From: Sneathiella chungangensis
Lineage (GTDB): Bacteria > Pseudomonadota > Alphaproteobacteria > Sneathiellales > Sneathiellaceae
Assembly: GCF_009882935.1 (NCBI RefSeq)
Contig: NZ_WTVA01000002.1
Location: forward strand, 335,827-399,826
Direction of reading: 5' to 3'
DNA: 64,000 nucleotides
Shown here: positions 44,356-53,353 of the stretch, one piece after another
Layout of the letters: every line of letters begins with the position of its first letter
Numbering within the stretch: the first letter of the stretch is position 1
Made by a program: the position numbers and the translations under genes
The notes under the pieces: generated by a model
Told to the model about the DNA's origin: nothing
What the model saw: only the letters and a program-made list of their open reading frames with translations
Databases searched by the model: none

Positions 44356-46359
44356 TCAAAGCGGCGACGTCGCCTGTTGCAGCCAGTCGAGAGCCGACCC
44401 CTTCAAAAGCGGCGACAGCTTCTCGCGCACGGCGAAATGATAACCGTTGAGCCAGGCAATTTCCGTATCGCTCATCAGGCTTTTTTCCACAAGCGTCTTG
44501 TCGATCGGCGCGAAGGTCAGCGTTTCGAAGCCGTAAATCACCCGCTCCGACCCTTGCGGCGGGATAACTTCGCGGACGGTCACCAGATTCTCTATCCTGA
44601 TGCCATAGGCGCCGGTCTTGTAATATCCGGGTTCATTGGACAGGATCATTCCGGGCGCCAGCGCCACTGTACTTGGCATCTTCGAAATTCTTTGCGGCCC
44701 TTCATGGACGGAGAGATAACTGCCAACGCCATGGCCGGTGCCATGGTCGTAGTCGAGACCGGCGGACCAAAGCGGCGCGCGGGCGAGCGTGTCGAGCTGG
44801 CTTCCTGTCGTGCCTTTCGGGAAGACGGCCGTGGCGAGCGCGATATGCCCTTTTAGAACCAGCGTAAAGCGGTGGCGCATTTCCTCACTCGGCTCGCCAA
44901 TGGCGACGGTCCGCGTGATATCGGTGGTGCCGTCCAGATACTGCGCGCCACTGTCCACAAGATAAAGAGAGCCGGGTCCAAGCGGGCGGTTTGACGCTTC
45001 GCTGGCGCGGTAATGGACGATCGCGCCATTCGGGCCGGAGCCGGAGATGGTGTTGAAACTGAGGTCGCGGAAATTCTCACCGCTCTCCCGGAAAGATCTG
45101 AGCTTTGCTTCCGCTGACAGCTCGTCCAGGGTTCCCGACGGCCCGTTTTCTGACAGCCAATGGAGGAATTTTGCGACCGCCGCGCCATCGCGGATATGGG
45201 CGCGTCTCGATCCCTCGATTTCAACGGAATTCTTGGTTGCCTTTGGCAAAAGGCAGGGGTCGTCCGCGCGGGTGATCTTCGCCCCTGCCTCGGTCAGGCG
45301 ATCGACGATATACTGGCTGGTGACTGCGGGGTCGATCTGCACGGTCTTGTTTTTGAGCGCGGCAAGGGCCGATTCAAATTCCGCGGGCGCCTTCACCTCT
45401 ACCATATTGCCAAGGTGTTCGCGGAGGTTCGCCGCAAATTTCCGTTCTTCCATGAAGAGTTCCACCCGGCCATCCTGGTGGGTAATGGCGAAACCAAGCG
45501 CGAAGGGGGTGCAGGGAAGATCGGCGCCCCGGATATTCAGCAGCCAGGCAATGACATCGGGCAGGGTATGCACGACTGCGTCGGTTTGTCGTGCGGCGAG
45601 ACTTCCGGCGATGCGACTGCGTTTGCTCGCGGAACTCTCGCCTGTGAATTCCTCAGGATGCGGCTGGACGAGTGCGAGGGGTCGCGGCGGCTGGTCTTGC
45701 CAGGCCTTGTCGATCAGATTTTCCTTGATCGATTTCAGCTCGATACCGGCATCATTGGCGGATTTTCTGAGAGACGACATAGCAGATTCGGTATGCAGCC
45801 AGGGATCGACGGCGAGAACGTCGCCGCTGGACATATTCTCGGCAAGCCATGCGCTCATCGGCTCTTCGGAGACGTGGCAGGGTTGGAAAAGGTCGGTATC
45901 AACCTCATTTCGGACCTGCAGGGTATAGCGGCCATCGACAAATATCGCGGCTTTCTCTTTGAGAACCGCCGCGACGCCCGCAGATCCCGTGAAACCGGTC
46001 AGCCATTTAAGGCGTTCGGCCGCGGCCGGCGCCGCCTCCCCATGGAATTCGTCATTAAGCGGGACGATAAATCCGTCAATATGCTCGTGGGCCATTTCCG
46101 CCCGTAACTTCGCTAGTCGGTCTCGCGATGCGGAAGGGTTCAGAACGATCGATCGAATCTCCCGGCGAAAGTCATCTCGTATCGACAGCAGATTTGCGAA
46201 CTGATCCTCGGTCAGGTCGGGGAACAGCTGATGAAGAAGAATATCCTCGTCATTGCGGGGCGGCGCAGCAGCCGCAGCACGCAAAAGCGCGACAGTCTCG
46301 TCGCTATTAACATTTGGCGGCAATGTGGCCGTGAGTTGTTCTAATTCTGCAAGGGTCAT
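44356..46359 (-). CDS. M24-family Xaa-Pro aminopeptidase with an N-terminal extension
   Basis: A 667-aa aminopeptidase P-type enzyme with two creatinase-like N-terminal domains and a C-terminal pita-bread domain. Metal ligands are visible: LVDSGAQYLDGTTDITR (two Asp), GTGHGVGSYLSVHEGP (His), ILSNEPGYY (Glu) and IRIENLVTV (Glu). It begins at ATG 46359 with AGGA 8 nt upstream. From there it carries about 75 residues (an Ala- and Leu-rich helical stretch with DEDILLHQLFPDLTEDQ) ahead of the usual start region LRAEMAHEHIDGFIVP. A start inside that stretch cannot be ruled out. It converges on ligA with a 3-nt gap. Confidence 0.92.
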   Translation of the reverse strand: MTLAELEQLTATLPPNVNSDETVALLRAAAAAPPRNDEDILLHQLFPDLTEDQFANLLSIRDDFRREIRSIVLNPSASRDRLAKLRAEMAHEHIDGFIVPLNDEFHGEAAPAAAERLKWLTGFTGSAGVAAVLKEKAAIFVDGRYTLQVRNEVDTDLFQPCHVSEEPMSAWLAENMSSGDVLAVDPWLHTESAMSSLRKSANDAGIELKSIKENLIDKAWQDQPPRPLALVQPHPEEFTGESSASKRSRIAGSLAARQTDAVVHTLPDVIAWLLNIRGADLPCTPFALGFAITHQDGRVELFMEERKFAANLREHLGNMVEVKAPAEFESALAALKNKTVQIDPAVTSQYIVDRLTEAGAKITRADDPCLLPKATKNSVEIEGSRRAHIRDGAAVAKFLHWLSENGPSGTLDELSAEAKLRSFRESGENFRDLSFNTISGSGPNGAIVHYRASEASNRPLGPGSLYLVDSGAQYLDGTTDITRTVAIGEPSEEMRHRFTLVLKGHIALATAVFPKGTTGSQLDTLARAPLWSAGLDYDHGTGHGVGSYLSVHEGPQRISKMPSTVALAPGMILSNEPGYYKTGAYGIRIENLVTVREVIPPQGSERVIYGFETLTFAPIDKTLVEKSLMSDTEIAWLNGYHFAVREKLSPLLKGSALDWLQQATSPL

Positions 46360-46380
46360 CAGCGCGTCCTGAAATGAGGC

Positions 46381-46403
46381 AAACTCTATTAAATATAGAG
46401 TTT
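46381..46403. repeat. 9-bp inverted repeat upstream of the aminopeptidase gene
   Basis: Arms AAACTCTAT and ATAGAGTTT flank five A/T bases, 22 nt ahead of the minus-strand aminopeptidase start. It may be an operator or a leader hairpin. Confidence 0.5.
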
Positions 46404-46434
46404 CTAAAGAGAAATATGGCGCTTTTTTAGCATA

Positions 46435-46523
46435 AGTGCAACGTAAGCCATGCGTTTTTTGCAGGGCACCTTTTCGATCTTTGCGGGCAAAAGTGTGATG
46501 TAAGTCATTGTTTTTTAATGCAT
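46435..46523. repeat. Imperfect direct repeat pair upstream of the DUF1127 genes
   Basis: Two copies about 57 bp apart share the order AGTG, GTAAG, CAT, a T run and TGCA. The first spans 46435-46463 (begins AGTGCAACGTAAGCCAT) and the second 46492-46523 (begins AGTGTGATGTAAGTCAT). They sit 50-135 bp before the small gene at 46571 and could be paired regulator sites. Confidence 0.4.
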
Positions 46524-46570
46524 GCAGTGCAATATATTCGTCATCAAGAACGCTTGGTAAGGAAAGTATA

Positions 46571-46852
46571 ATGTTCGCGAGAAACGCAAAATACGGTGAT
46601 GCATTGCAGTTGCAGTATGGTCCTTTGATGGGGGCTCGGTTTGATCCGGCATCTGTCAATCGCCATTTCGGCCTTTCAACGCTGTTGCAATCGCTGCGAA
46701 AGCGCATACGCCTTGCCAATGAGGAGAATATCGTGGTGGTGGATCTTGAAAAAAGCCCCATCGGTAAAGCCGTCAGATACGGCAACGGAATTTTGGGCGA
46801 CGCTGTCAATGAAAACAGCTTCGGCCTGACGAACAAAACGAACAAGCGGTAA
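46571..46852 (+). CDS. Small hypothetical protein preceding a DUF1127 gene
   Basis: A 93-aa protein that I do not recognise. It has no signal or membrane segment. A basic amphipathic stretch (LLQSLRKRIRLANEENIVV, about residues 35-53) recalls the Arg-rich start of DUF1127 proteins, but the DIG motif is absent. AAGGAAAG precedes ATG 46571. The DUF1127 gene begins 45 nt after it, after another good RBS, so the two are likely co-transcribed. Confidence 0.65.
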   Translation: MFARNAKYGDALQLQYGPLMGARFDPASVNRHFGLSTLLQSLRKRIRLANEENIVVVDLEKSPIGKAVRYGNGILGDAVNENSFGLTNKTNKR

Positions 46853-46897
46853 TGACCGCCTTGAGGGGCGGAATGAGGGAATTGAAGGAGTAGTAAG

Positions 46898-47422
46898 ATG
46901 ATTAGCTACAGCAAGAAAGAGATTGAAGCGCTGGCGATGATTGAGCCAGTCAATGCCAATAGTCTTCATTTGGATACGCAAGCCTATATCAACCATGCCC
47001 GGAAGTTGAGGAGCGAGTACATGACAAAAAAACTGTCAGATCTTTATCAGGCGGTTGTCGGGAAATATCTCAAGAATCGCGAAATCGCGGCGGCAAAGGA
47101 TGCCCTTTACGCCATGAGCGATCGCGAGTTGCAGGATATCGGGATTTCGCGGTCTGAAATCGAACAAGCCGTTGTAGGGTCCAAGGAAGTGTCCGAAGTG
47201 CAGAGCAAGGGTTTCTGGAAAACGCTTGCCGAGAAGTTCGTCGAGGCCCAGAAAGCCCGTGCGGCATATGTCCATCTTATGGCGATGAATTCCCGTGAGC
47301 TGGCCGACATCGGCCTGACCCGGGGCGAAATTGACGCCGCCATTCACAGTGGGCGTAAAGGCCGGGCCAATGACAATCTCGCCCAGCCGAGTAACATAAA
47401 CGATCACCGCAAAGCGGTCTGA
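46898..47422 (+). CDS. Tandem DUF1127 protein
   Basis: A 174-aa protein with two DUF1127 units. The first has AKDALYAMSDRELQDIGISR (about residues 67-86) and the second YVHLMAMNSRELADIGLTRG (about 127-146), each after a basic helix. Most DUF1127 proteins are 45-70 aa with one unit, so this is a duplicated or fused form. Short DUF1127 proteins of alphaproteobacteria have been linked to RNA turnover and phosphate or growth control; whether this applies here is unknown. GAAGGAG lies upstream of the ATG. Confidence 0.88.
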   Translation: MISYSKKEIEALAMIEPVNANSLHLDTQAYINHARKLRSEYMTKKLSDLYQAVVGKYLKNREIAAAKDALYAMSDRELQDIGISRSEIEQAVVGSKEVSEVQSKGFWKTLAEKFVEAQKARAAYVHLMAMNSRELADIGLTRGEIDAAIHSGRKGRANDNLAQPSNINDHRKAV

Positions 47423-47428
47423 TCGTTC

Positions 47429-47475
47429 GCAGCCGGCTCGTCTTCGCCTCCCCATATTGTGGGCGGGCCGGCTGC
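47429..47475. repeat. Long inverted repeat between convergent DUF1127 and prmA genes
   Basis: 9-bp arms GCAGCCGGC and GCCGGCTGC enclose 29 nt that can pair further (GCCTCCCCA with TGTGGGCGG, imperfect). Neither strand has a T tract after the stem, so it is not a standard terminator but may still end transcription or stabilise 3' ends. Confidence 0.5.
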
Positions 47476-47483
47476 AAAACTCT

Positions 47484-48344
47484 CTATCGGCCGAGAACGA
47501 GTGCGTTCCAACTGCCGATACGATAACGCCGTTTCAGTATAAGTCCCTGTTGCAAATAGGCGTTTCTTACCATCACATCCCGGGTTCCCAATAGTCCCGA
47601 CAGGATCAGCGTGCCGTTCGCTGTGAGTGCGGCGCTGATATCCGGCGCCATCCGCACAAGCGGCCAGGCCAGGATATTTGCCACGATCAGGTCATAGGGC
47701 GCATTTTCCTTCAGCTTCCGGCTGTTGAGCCCGCTCGCCTGCACCGCCGTGATCAGCGGCGCCAGATTATTTCTCTTCGCGTTATCCAGGCTTACGGAAA
47801 CTGCCGCCGGGTCAATGTCGCTCGCGATGACTGGTTTGGACCAGGCCTTGGCAATGGCGAGAGCCAAAACCCCCGATCCGCATCCAAGATCGAGCGGGTT
47901 TTTCACCGATTTCCATTTCCGCAAGTCATGGAGGGCCATCAGACAACCGAATGTTGTCTCATGCAGTCCTGTACCGAAGGCCGCTCCGGCGTCTATCAGG
48001 AGATTGTGTCGGGAAGTCGCGGGATGCGGCTGATCATGCGAGCCATGAATATAAAAACGTCCCGCATCGACGGGCGGCAACATTTTCTGGCTTTCGCTCA
48101 CCCAGTCCTTTTGCGCAAGAGGCGCAAGTTCAAAGTCGGTACCGGAGGGAATCCGGTCAAGCAGAGCAGCCGCCGGCTCCTGATCAAAAAGAATATCGAG
48201 GCGCCAGCGAGAGCCATCACTGACGGCTTCCTGCGTCGATATTGTCAGGGCATCCTCCTCGAAGTCCGCGGCGATGTCATCGGCCTGCTTCAAGGGAAGG
48301 GTGAAAGAGAGCTGCCAAAGGGCCGGTTCAGGCTGCCTGGACAA
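47484..48344 (-). CDS. prmA: Ribosomal protein L11 methyltransferase
   Basis: A 286-aa SAM-dependent methyltransferase. The SAM-binding motif I is LDLGCGSGVLALAIAK (about residues 150-165), motif II is VIASDIDPAAV, and the substrate-side NPP-like motif is VANILAWPLV (about 217). DAGAAFGTGLHETT is the PrmA signature. It trimethylates L11 on the ribosome. The start overlaps the uvrD 3' end by 17 nt, so the two form an operon. Confidence 0.94.
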   Translation of the reverse strand: MSRQPEPALWQLSFTLPLKQADDIAADFEEDALTISTQEAVSDGSRWRLDILFDQEPAAALLDRIPSGTDFELAPLAQKDWVSESQKMLPPVDAGRFYIHGSHDQPHPATSRHNLLIDAGAAFGTGLHETTFGCLMALHDLRKWKSVKNPLDLGCGSGVLALAIAKAWSKPVIASDIDPAAVSVSLDNAKRNNLAPLITAVQASGLNSRKLKENAPYDLIVANILAWPLVRMAPDISAALTANGTLILSGLLGTRDVMVRNAYLQQGLILKRRYRIGSWNALVLGR

Positions 48345-50607
48345 AATTTTCCATCACTTTCTTCACCCCGGCCTTTTCAAAGGCGATTTCAAGTTTGGGC
48401 CCGTCCTTCCGGACAATCCGGCCATAGCCGAATTTTTGGTGGAATATCCGGCTGCCGACGGCTAAACCATCCTCATCGGCAGCTTTGACGACCGGCTTCG
48501 TGCTGTTATCGATGAGCTTTTCATTGGCGCGCGCGCGGTTATCCAGAACTTCCGCGAGATGGGAGCTGTCCGGGTTGCGCCAACTAGTATGGGAAAACCC
48601 CTCGCTCCGGCGTGTCGTGTTGTAGAGGCCCTGTTCGGATTGATCGGCGATATGCTCACGCGGCAGCTCATCGATGAAACGGCTCGGCAGGGAGGATTGC
48701 CATTGTCCGTGAATTCGCCGGTTACTGGCGTGGCTGATATAGCACCGTTCCTTCGCGCGGGTGATGCCGACATAGGCGAGTCGGCGTTCTTCCTCCAATG
48801 CCTTCAGCCCGTTTTCATCGAGCGCCCGCTGATGGGGAAAGAGGCCTTCCTCCCATCCGGGCAGGAACACCACGTCATATTCGAGGCCTTTGGCGGAATG
48901 CAGGGTCATCAGGCTGACCATATCGCTGCTATTGTCCGCGTTATTCTCCATCACCAGCGAAACATGCTCAAGAAACTGCGCGAGGCTTTCATATTCGCCG
49001 ACCGCCGGGATCAGTTCTTTCAGGTTCTCGCGCTTACCCTCTGCTTCCAGGGATTTGTCCTGTCGCCACATCTCGAAATAGCCGCTGTCTTCGAGAACCG
49101 CCTCGACCAGCTCATCCGGTGGGATTAGGTCCTTTTGTGCCCGCCAGTCATCGAAGCAGGTCATCAAATCCTTCAGCGCGGCAAGTGGCTTGCCCTTGAA
49201 CAGGCCCTTTTCCACTGCCAGTTTGGCCGCGCGGGAAAGGGAGAGATTTTCCGCCCGGCCAACCTCCCGGAGTTTTTCAAGTGCCTTCTCCCCAAGACCG
49301 CGCTTGGGCAGGTTGTAAATCCGTTCGAACGCCAGATCATCCTCCGGCTGGTTTATGACGCGGAGATAGGCCAGCACGTCGCGGATTTCCCGCCGTTCGT
49401 AAAAGCGGAGGCCGCCGATCACGCGGTATTTGATGCCCATGCTGAGGAAGCATTCTTCAAAATCGCGGGTCTGGAAACTCGCGCGGACCAGAATCGCCAT
49501 ATCCTGCAGGCTCTTGCCTTTGCGCTGCATATTCTCGATCTCATCGGCGATCCAGCGGGCTTCATTCTGGCCATCCCATAGTCCGTTGAGAACAACCAGC
49601 TCGCCGTCATTTCCTTCTGTAAAGAGGGTCTTGCCAAGGCGGCTTTCGTTATGTGCGATCAGGCCGGAAGCCGCGCCCAGAATATGCGAGGTGGAGCGGT
49701 AGTTCCGTTCCAGCCGGATAACCCTGGCACCCGGAAAATCATCCTCGAATTTGAGGATATTCCCGACTTCTGCCCCGCGCCAGCCATAGATTGACTGATC
49801 ATCATCGCCAACGCAGCAGATGTTGCGATGGGTCTGGGCGAGCAGGCGCAGCAGAAGGTACTGCGCGACGTTGGTATCCTGATATTCATCGACAAGGATG
49901 TATTTGAAGCGGTTCTGATAAAGCGAGAGGATATCCGGGTTCCGCTGGAAGAGCGTCAGGACATGGAGCAACAGATCCCCGAAATCGCAAGCATTCTGCG
50001 CGGAAAGGCGTTCCTGGTAGAGTGCATAGAGTGCCGCCGCCTTGCCATGGGCAAAATCGGAACTGTTTGCACCCTGAACCTGATCGGCGCGCAGGCCCTT
50101 GTCCTTCCACCGATCGATGATCGCAGCAAGGCCCCGTGGTGGCCATCGCTTCTGGTCTATCCCCTCTTCGGTCATGATCTGTTTGAGGAGGCGGAGCTGG
50201 TCGTCAGTATCAAGAATAGTGAAATTCCGGTCAATGCCGATCAGTTCGGCATGGCGGCGCAGGAGCCAGACGCCGATCGAGTGAAAAGTCCCAAGCTTGA
50301 TCTCGACGGCTTGCGGCCCAATGATATTCGCTGTTCGTTCCTGCATCTCGGCGGCGGCCTTGTTGGTGAAGGTCACCGCGAGGATTTCCCAGGGCCGCAC
50401 ATTCCGAAGATTGAGGATATGGGCAAGGCGGGAAATAAGCACACGAGTCTTTCCCGTGCCTGCGCCCGCGAGCACGAGTACCGGGCCGTCGAGCGCCTCG
50501 ACCGCCGCGCGCTGCCCGTCGTTTAGTCCGTCGAGATAGCCAAAATCTGCCGGCGCTGACGTCGCGCCGGTTTCATCGAAGCTGCCAATGTCAAACCTGT
50601 CTTCCAT
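48328..50607 (-). CDS. uvrD: UvrD/PcrA-type 3'-5' DNA helicase
   Basis: A 759-aa superfamily 1A helicase. Motif I is LAGAGTGKTRVL (about residue 50), II is VDEYQDTN, III is DDQSIYGWRGA, V is MTLHSAKGLEYD and VI is AYVGITRAKERCY. The C-terminal Tudor-like segment (SRIFHQKFGYGRIVRKDG) that binds RNA polymerase in PcrA is present. It works in nucleotide excision and mismatch repair. It is followed by prmA with an overlap. Confidence 0.95.
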   Translation of the reverse strand: MEDRFDIGSFDETGATSAPADFGYLDGLNDGQRAAVEALDGPVLVLAGAGTGKTRVLISRLAHILNLRNVRPWEILAVTFTNKAAAEMQERTANIIGPQAVEIKLGTFHSIGVWLLRRHAELIGIDRNFTILDTDDQLRLLKQIMTEEGIDQKRWPPRGLAAIIDRWKDKGLRADQVQGANSSDFAHGKAAALYALYQERLSAQNACDFGDLLLHVLTLFQRNPDILSLYQNRFKYILVDEYQDTNVAQYLLLRLLAQTHRNICCVGDDDQSIYGWRGAEVGNILKFEDDFPGARVIRLERNYRSTSHILGAASGLIAHNESRLGKTLFTEGNDGELVVLNGLWDGQNEARWIADEIENMQRKGKSLQDMAILVRASFQTRDFEECFLSMGIKYRVIGGLRFYERREIRDVLAYLRVINQPEDDLAFERIYNLPKRGLGEKALEKLREVGRAENLSLSRAAKLAVEKGLFKGKPLAALKDLMTCFDDWRAQKDLIPPDELVEAVLEDSGYFEMWRQDKSLEAEGKRENLKELIPAVGEYESLAQFLEHVSLVMENNADNSSDMVSLMTLHSAKGLEYDVVFLPGWEEGLFPHQRALDENGLKALEEERRLAYVGITRAKERCYISHASNRRIHGQWQSSLPSRFIDELPREHIADQSEQGLYNTTRRSEGFSHTSWRNPDSSHLAEVLDNRARANEKLIDNSTKPVVKAADEDGLAVGSRIFHQKFGYGRIVRKDGPKLEIAFEKAGVKKVMENFVQAA

Positions 50608-50660
50608 GGGCTCAAGATATAGCCCAAGCGTCGGCGCGAGGCTACCGCCGATCGCCCGTT

Positions 50661-52454
50661 TTATCGGAAAACTTTGTCGCGGGATTCGTCCTGAGCGGAG
50701 AGCAGGGCCGCGTTATAGGCATGCAGCAGATCCTTGTGATGAAGGATGCCGATCAGTCGTCTCTCGTTTGCGCGGTTGATAACCGGGACATGGTCAATGC
50801 CGGCTTTTTCAATAATCTCGATTGCGGATTTCAGGCTGGTATCCGGGAAGAGAACCGGGCTTCCCTCATGCACGAGATCAAGGGCGGTTATATTTTCCTG
50901 CGGTTCATCGCCAAATAGTCCGGTTTTGAGATCACTGTAATCAATCCGGCCGATGAACTCATGGGTGTCGGGCTCGACCACGACGAATTTATCGTGGCTG
51001 GTGTTAGTGACGATCTTGCGGAGCTCCTTCATGGGCGTATGCTTCGGCACCTCGATAAATTCACGGTCCATAATCCCGCGAACCTGACGGAAACTCAGCT
51101 GGCGGAGGGCCCGGCTTTCATTGACGTCGACATTCCGGTTGAGAAGCTGCGTCTGCCAGATGCTCCGTCCATAGATATGCTTTGTGATCAGCGTTGCGAC
51201 CGAGACGGCGACCATCACGGCGATGGAAATTTTATAGTCGCCGGTAAGCTCGAACACGATCAGAATCGTCGAGATCGGCGCGCCAAGAACGGAGGCGGCA
51301 ACCGCAGACATGCCGATGATGGCATAGAGGCCGTGACTTGCCGCCATTTCGGGGAAGGCCATTGCCGCGATCAGACCGAAAGCGCCGCCGGTCATGGCGC
51401 CGATAAAAAGGGAGGGCGAGAAAAAGCCGCCGCCAAATCGCGACCCGAATGTCACGCCGACGGCGATGGTCTTCACGACAATCAGCAGCAGCAGGAGAAG
51501 CAGGGGGTAATTCCCTTTCAGCGCGTTATCCGTCGCCTCATAGCCGACGCCGATAATCTGCGGGAAGAAGAGGGCGATGGCGCCAAGAACGACCCCACCG
51601 GCTGCGGGCCGAAAAACCTCCGGAATGCGGAAACGATCAATGGTCTTCTCGGCGAAGCCGATACTCCAGATGAATAGCAGGGATACCGCCGCCGCAACGA
51701 CACCGAGCAGGGCAATCGCCGGGAACTCCCAGAGGGAGACAATCTGGTAATTTGGGATGATGAAAGCTGGAAAATCCCCGATATAGATTCGGCTGATTAC
51801 CGTGCCGATGACGGAGGCAATCACGATCGGCGCGAAGGCCTGCGTGGCGAGGGAGCCGACAACAACTTCCAGCGCGAAGAACATCCCGGCGATGGGCGCA
51901 TTGAAGGAGGCGGCAACGCCGGATGAGACACCGCAGGCGATTAAGGTCATATAATATTTGGATGGCAGGCGCAGGCGTTGGCCCAGCTGGCTGGCGATCA
52001 GGGCGCAGAAATGCACGACCGGCCCCTCCCGTCCGCTCGACCCGCCACATCCGAGGGTGAGGGCATTCACGAAAAGACCGCCGATGCCGGGCCCCAGCTT
52101 CATTTTCCCGCGATTGACAATCACGGATTCCATGACGTCCGCGACACCCTGTGCGCGATAGCCCGGCAGAATGAATTTCCAGAAAAGCCCGATTATCAAT
52201 CCGCCGATGATCGGTGCCGCCATGATCTGCCACCAGTGAAGATTCTCGGCCTGTGCGAGGATTTCCTGACTGCCGAACCCATAGAACAGCGTCTGGATTT
52301 CACTGATGGCGAGGCGGAAGCCGACCGCGCCATATCCCGCGAGAAGACCGATCGCGATGGCGCAGGCGATCAGCTTGACCGGCGTGCTGCTTGTCGCGGT
52401 GAGAATCGGATTGATTATTTTTTCCCCGGTTCGGGCATTTTCAGAGACGGCCAT
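50661..52454 (-). CDS. ClC-family chloride channel/antiporter with C-terminal CBS pair
   Basis: A 597-aa membrane protein. The ClC core (about residues 25-440) has GSSGREGPVVHF with the gating Glu, ASFNAPIAGMFFALE and FGGGFFSPSLFIGAMTGG. Two CBS domains follow (about 460-580: IMDREFIEVPKHTPMKELRK and LVHEGSPVLFPDTSLKSAIE). It probably moves chloride or another anion, with regulation by nucleotides through the CBS pair. It stands alone between uvrD and hyi. Confidence 0.93.
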   Translation of the reverse strand: MAVSENARTGEKIINPILTATSSTPVKLIACAIAIGLLAGYGAVGFRLAISEIQTLFYGFGSQEILAQAENLHWWQIMAAPIIGGLIIGLFWKFILPGYRAQGVADVMESVIVNRGKMKLGPGIGGLFVNALTLGCGGSSGREGPVVHFCALIASQLGQRLRLPSKYYMTLIACGVSSGVAASFNAPIAGMFFALEVVVGSLATQAFAPIVIASVIGTVISRIYIGDFPAFIIPNYQIVSLWEFPAIALLGVVAAAVSLLFIWSIGFAEKTIDRFRIPEVFRPAAGGVVLGAIALFFPQIIGVGYEATDNALKGNYPLLLLLLLIVVKTIAVGVTFGSRFGGGFFSPSLFIGAMTGGAFGLIAAMAFPEMAASHGLYAIIGMSAVAASVLGAPISTILIVFELTGDYKISIAVMVAVSVATLITKHIYGRSIWQTQLLNRNVDVNESRALRQLSFRQVRGIMDREFIEVPKHTPMKELRKIVTNTSHDKFVVVEPDTHEFIGRIDYSDLKTGLFGDEPQENITALDLVHEGSPVLFPDTSLKSAIEIIEKAGIDHVPVINRANERRLIGILHHKDLLHAYNAALLSAQDESRDKVFR

Positions 52455-52557
52455 AGCCCGCCAAATTTCCAGAATATTTATTATCTTTGGACAGATTTTC
52501 CGCCCTGTTTAACAGATGTACCGCGATTGCTTTAAAGATTCAATAATTTCAAGGCAT

Positions 52558-53349
52558 TTAGGATTTTGCCGAAAGAAACGCGCGTGCCCATCCGAGAGTT
52601 TCCCGCGTGCCCGCCGAAGGTTTGTATTCACAACCGATCCAGCCGGCGTATCCTTCACCGTCAAGAAATTCAAAAATGTAGGGGTAGTTGATTTCGCCAT
52701 TGTCCGGCTCGAACCGGTGCGGCGGGTTGGCAATCTGGATATGCCGGATGATGGGCGCGAATTTCAGATACTGGTTAATGATGTCGCCATCCGTCCGTTG
52801 CACATGGTAGATGTCGAACTGCAATTGGAGATGCGGATTGTTTATCTCCGCGATCAATGTCGCCGCCATGCGGCAATTCTCGAGAAAATAACCGGGCATA
52901 TCCTTATCGTTTATCGGTTCGATCAGGGCGGTGATCCCGGCGTCTTGCGCGGCCCTGGCCGCAATCTCCAGATTGCCGCGGTACACGGCGTATTGCCTGT
53001 CTCGGTCAATCGATTTGTCGCGGATCCCCGCCATGACATGAAGCCGTTTGCAGTCAAGGTCGGTCGCATATTCAAGTGCGCGCTCAAGGCTGTCGGCGAA
53101 GTCCGATTCCCGCCCCGGCAGACTGGCGAGACCTCTTTCCCCCTTGGCCGCGTCACCGGCGGAAAGGTTGAACAGAACCTGGGTCAGGCCGTTGTCGTCC
53201 AGTCGGCGCCTGATCTCGGATGAGGGGAATTCATAGGGGGAGAGATATTCGACTCCCGTGAAACCATCCTGCGCGGCGGCAGAGAAGCGATCCAGAAACG
53301 GCAGATCCTGATAGAGGAAGCTCAGGTTGGCGGCAAATTTCAACGGCAC
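52558..53349 (-). CDS. Hydroxypyruvate isomerase / 2-oxo-tetronate isomerase family (Hyi/OtnI)
   Basis: A 263-aa TIM-barrel sugar isomerase. Family markers are FAANLSFLYQDLPFLDRFSA at the N-terminus, GFTGVEYLSPYEF, LIEPINDKDMPGYF (metal Glu), LQFDIYHVQRTDGD (Asp) and WIGCEYKPSAGT (Glu). It could act on hydroxypyruvate or 2-oxo-tetronate; no glyoxylate-pathway gene is adjacent to decide. GTG 53349 is chosen because AGGG lies 8-9 nt upstream and it follows the gpt stop by 4 nt; GTG 53367 would overlap gpt. Confidence 0.87.
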   Translation of the reverse strand: MPLKFAANLSFLYQDLPFLDRFSAAAQDGFTGVEYLSPYEFPSSEIRRRLDDNGLTQVLFNLSAGDAAKGERGLASLPGRESDFADSLERALEYATDLDCKRLHVMAGIRDKSIDRDRQYAVYRGNLEIAARAAQDAGITALIEPINDKDMPGYFLENCRMAATLIAEINNPHLQLQFDIYHVQRTDGDIINQYLKFAPIIRHIQIANPPHRFEPDNGEINYPYIFEFLDGEGYAGWIGCEYKPSAGTRETLGWARAFLSAKS

Positions 53350-53353
53350 GCTG

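Noticed and set aside
47429-47475. Inverted repeat as a Rho-independent terminator
   Set aside because: Neither strand shows a T tract after the stem; kept only as an inverted repeat.
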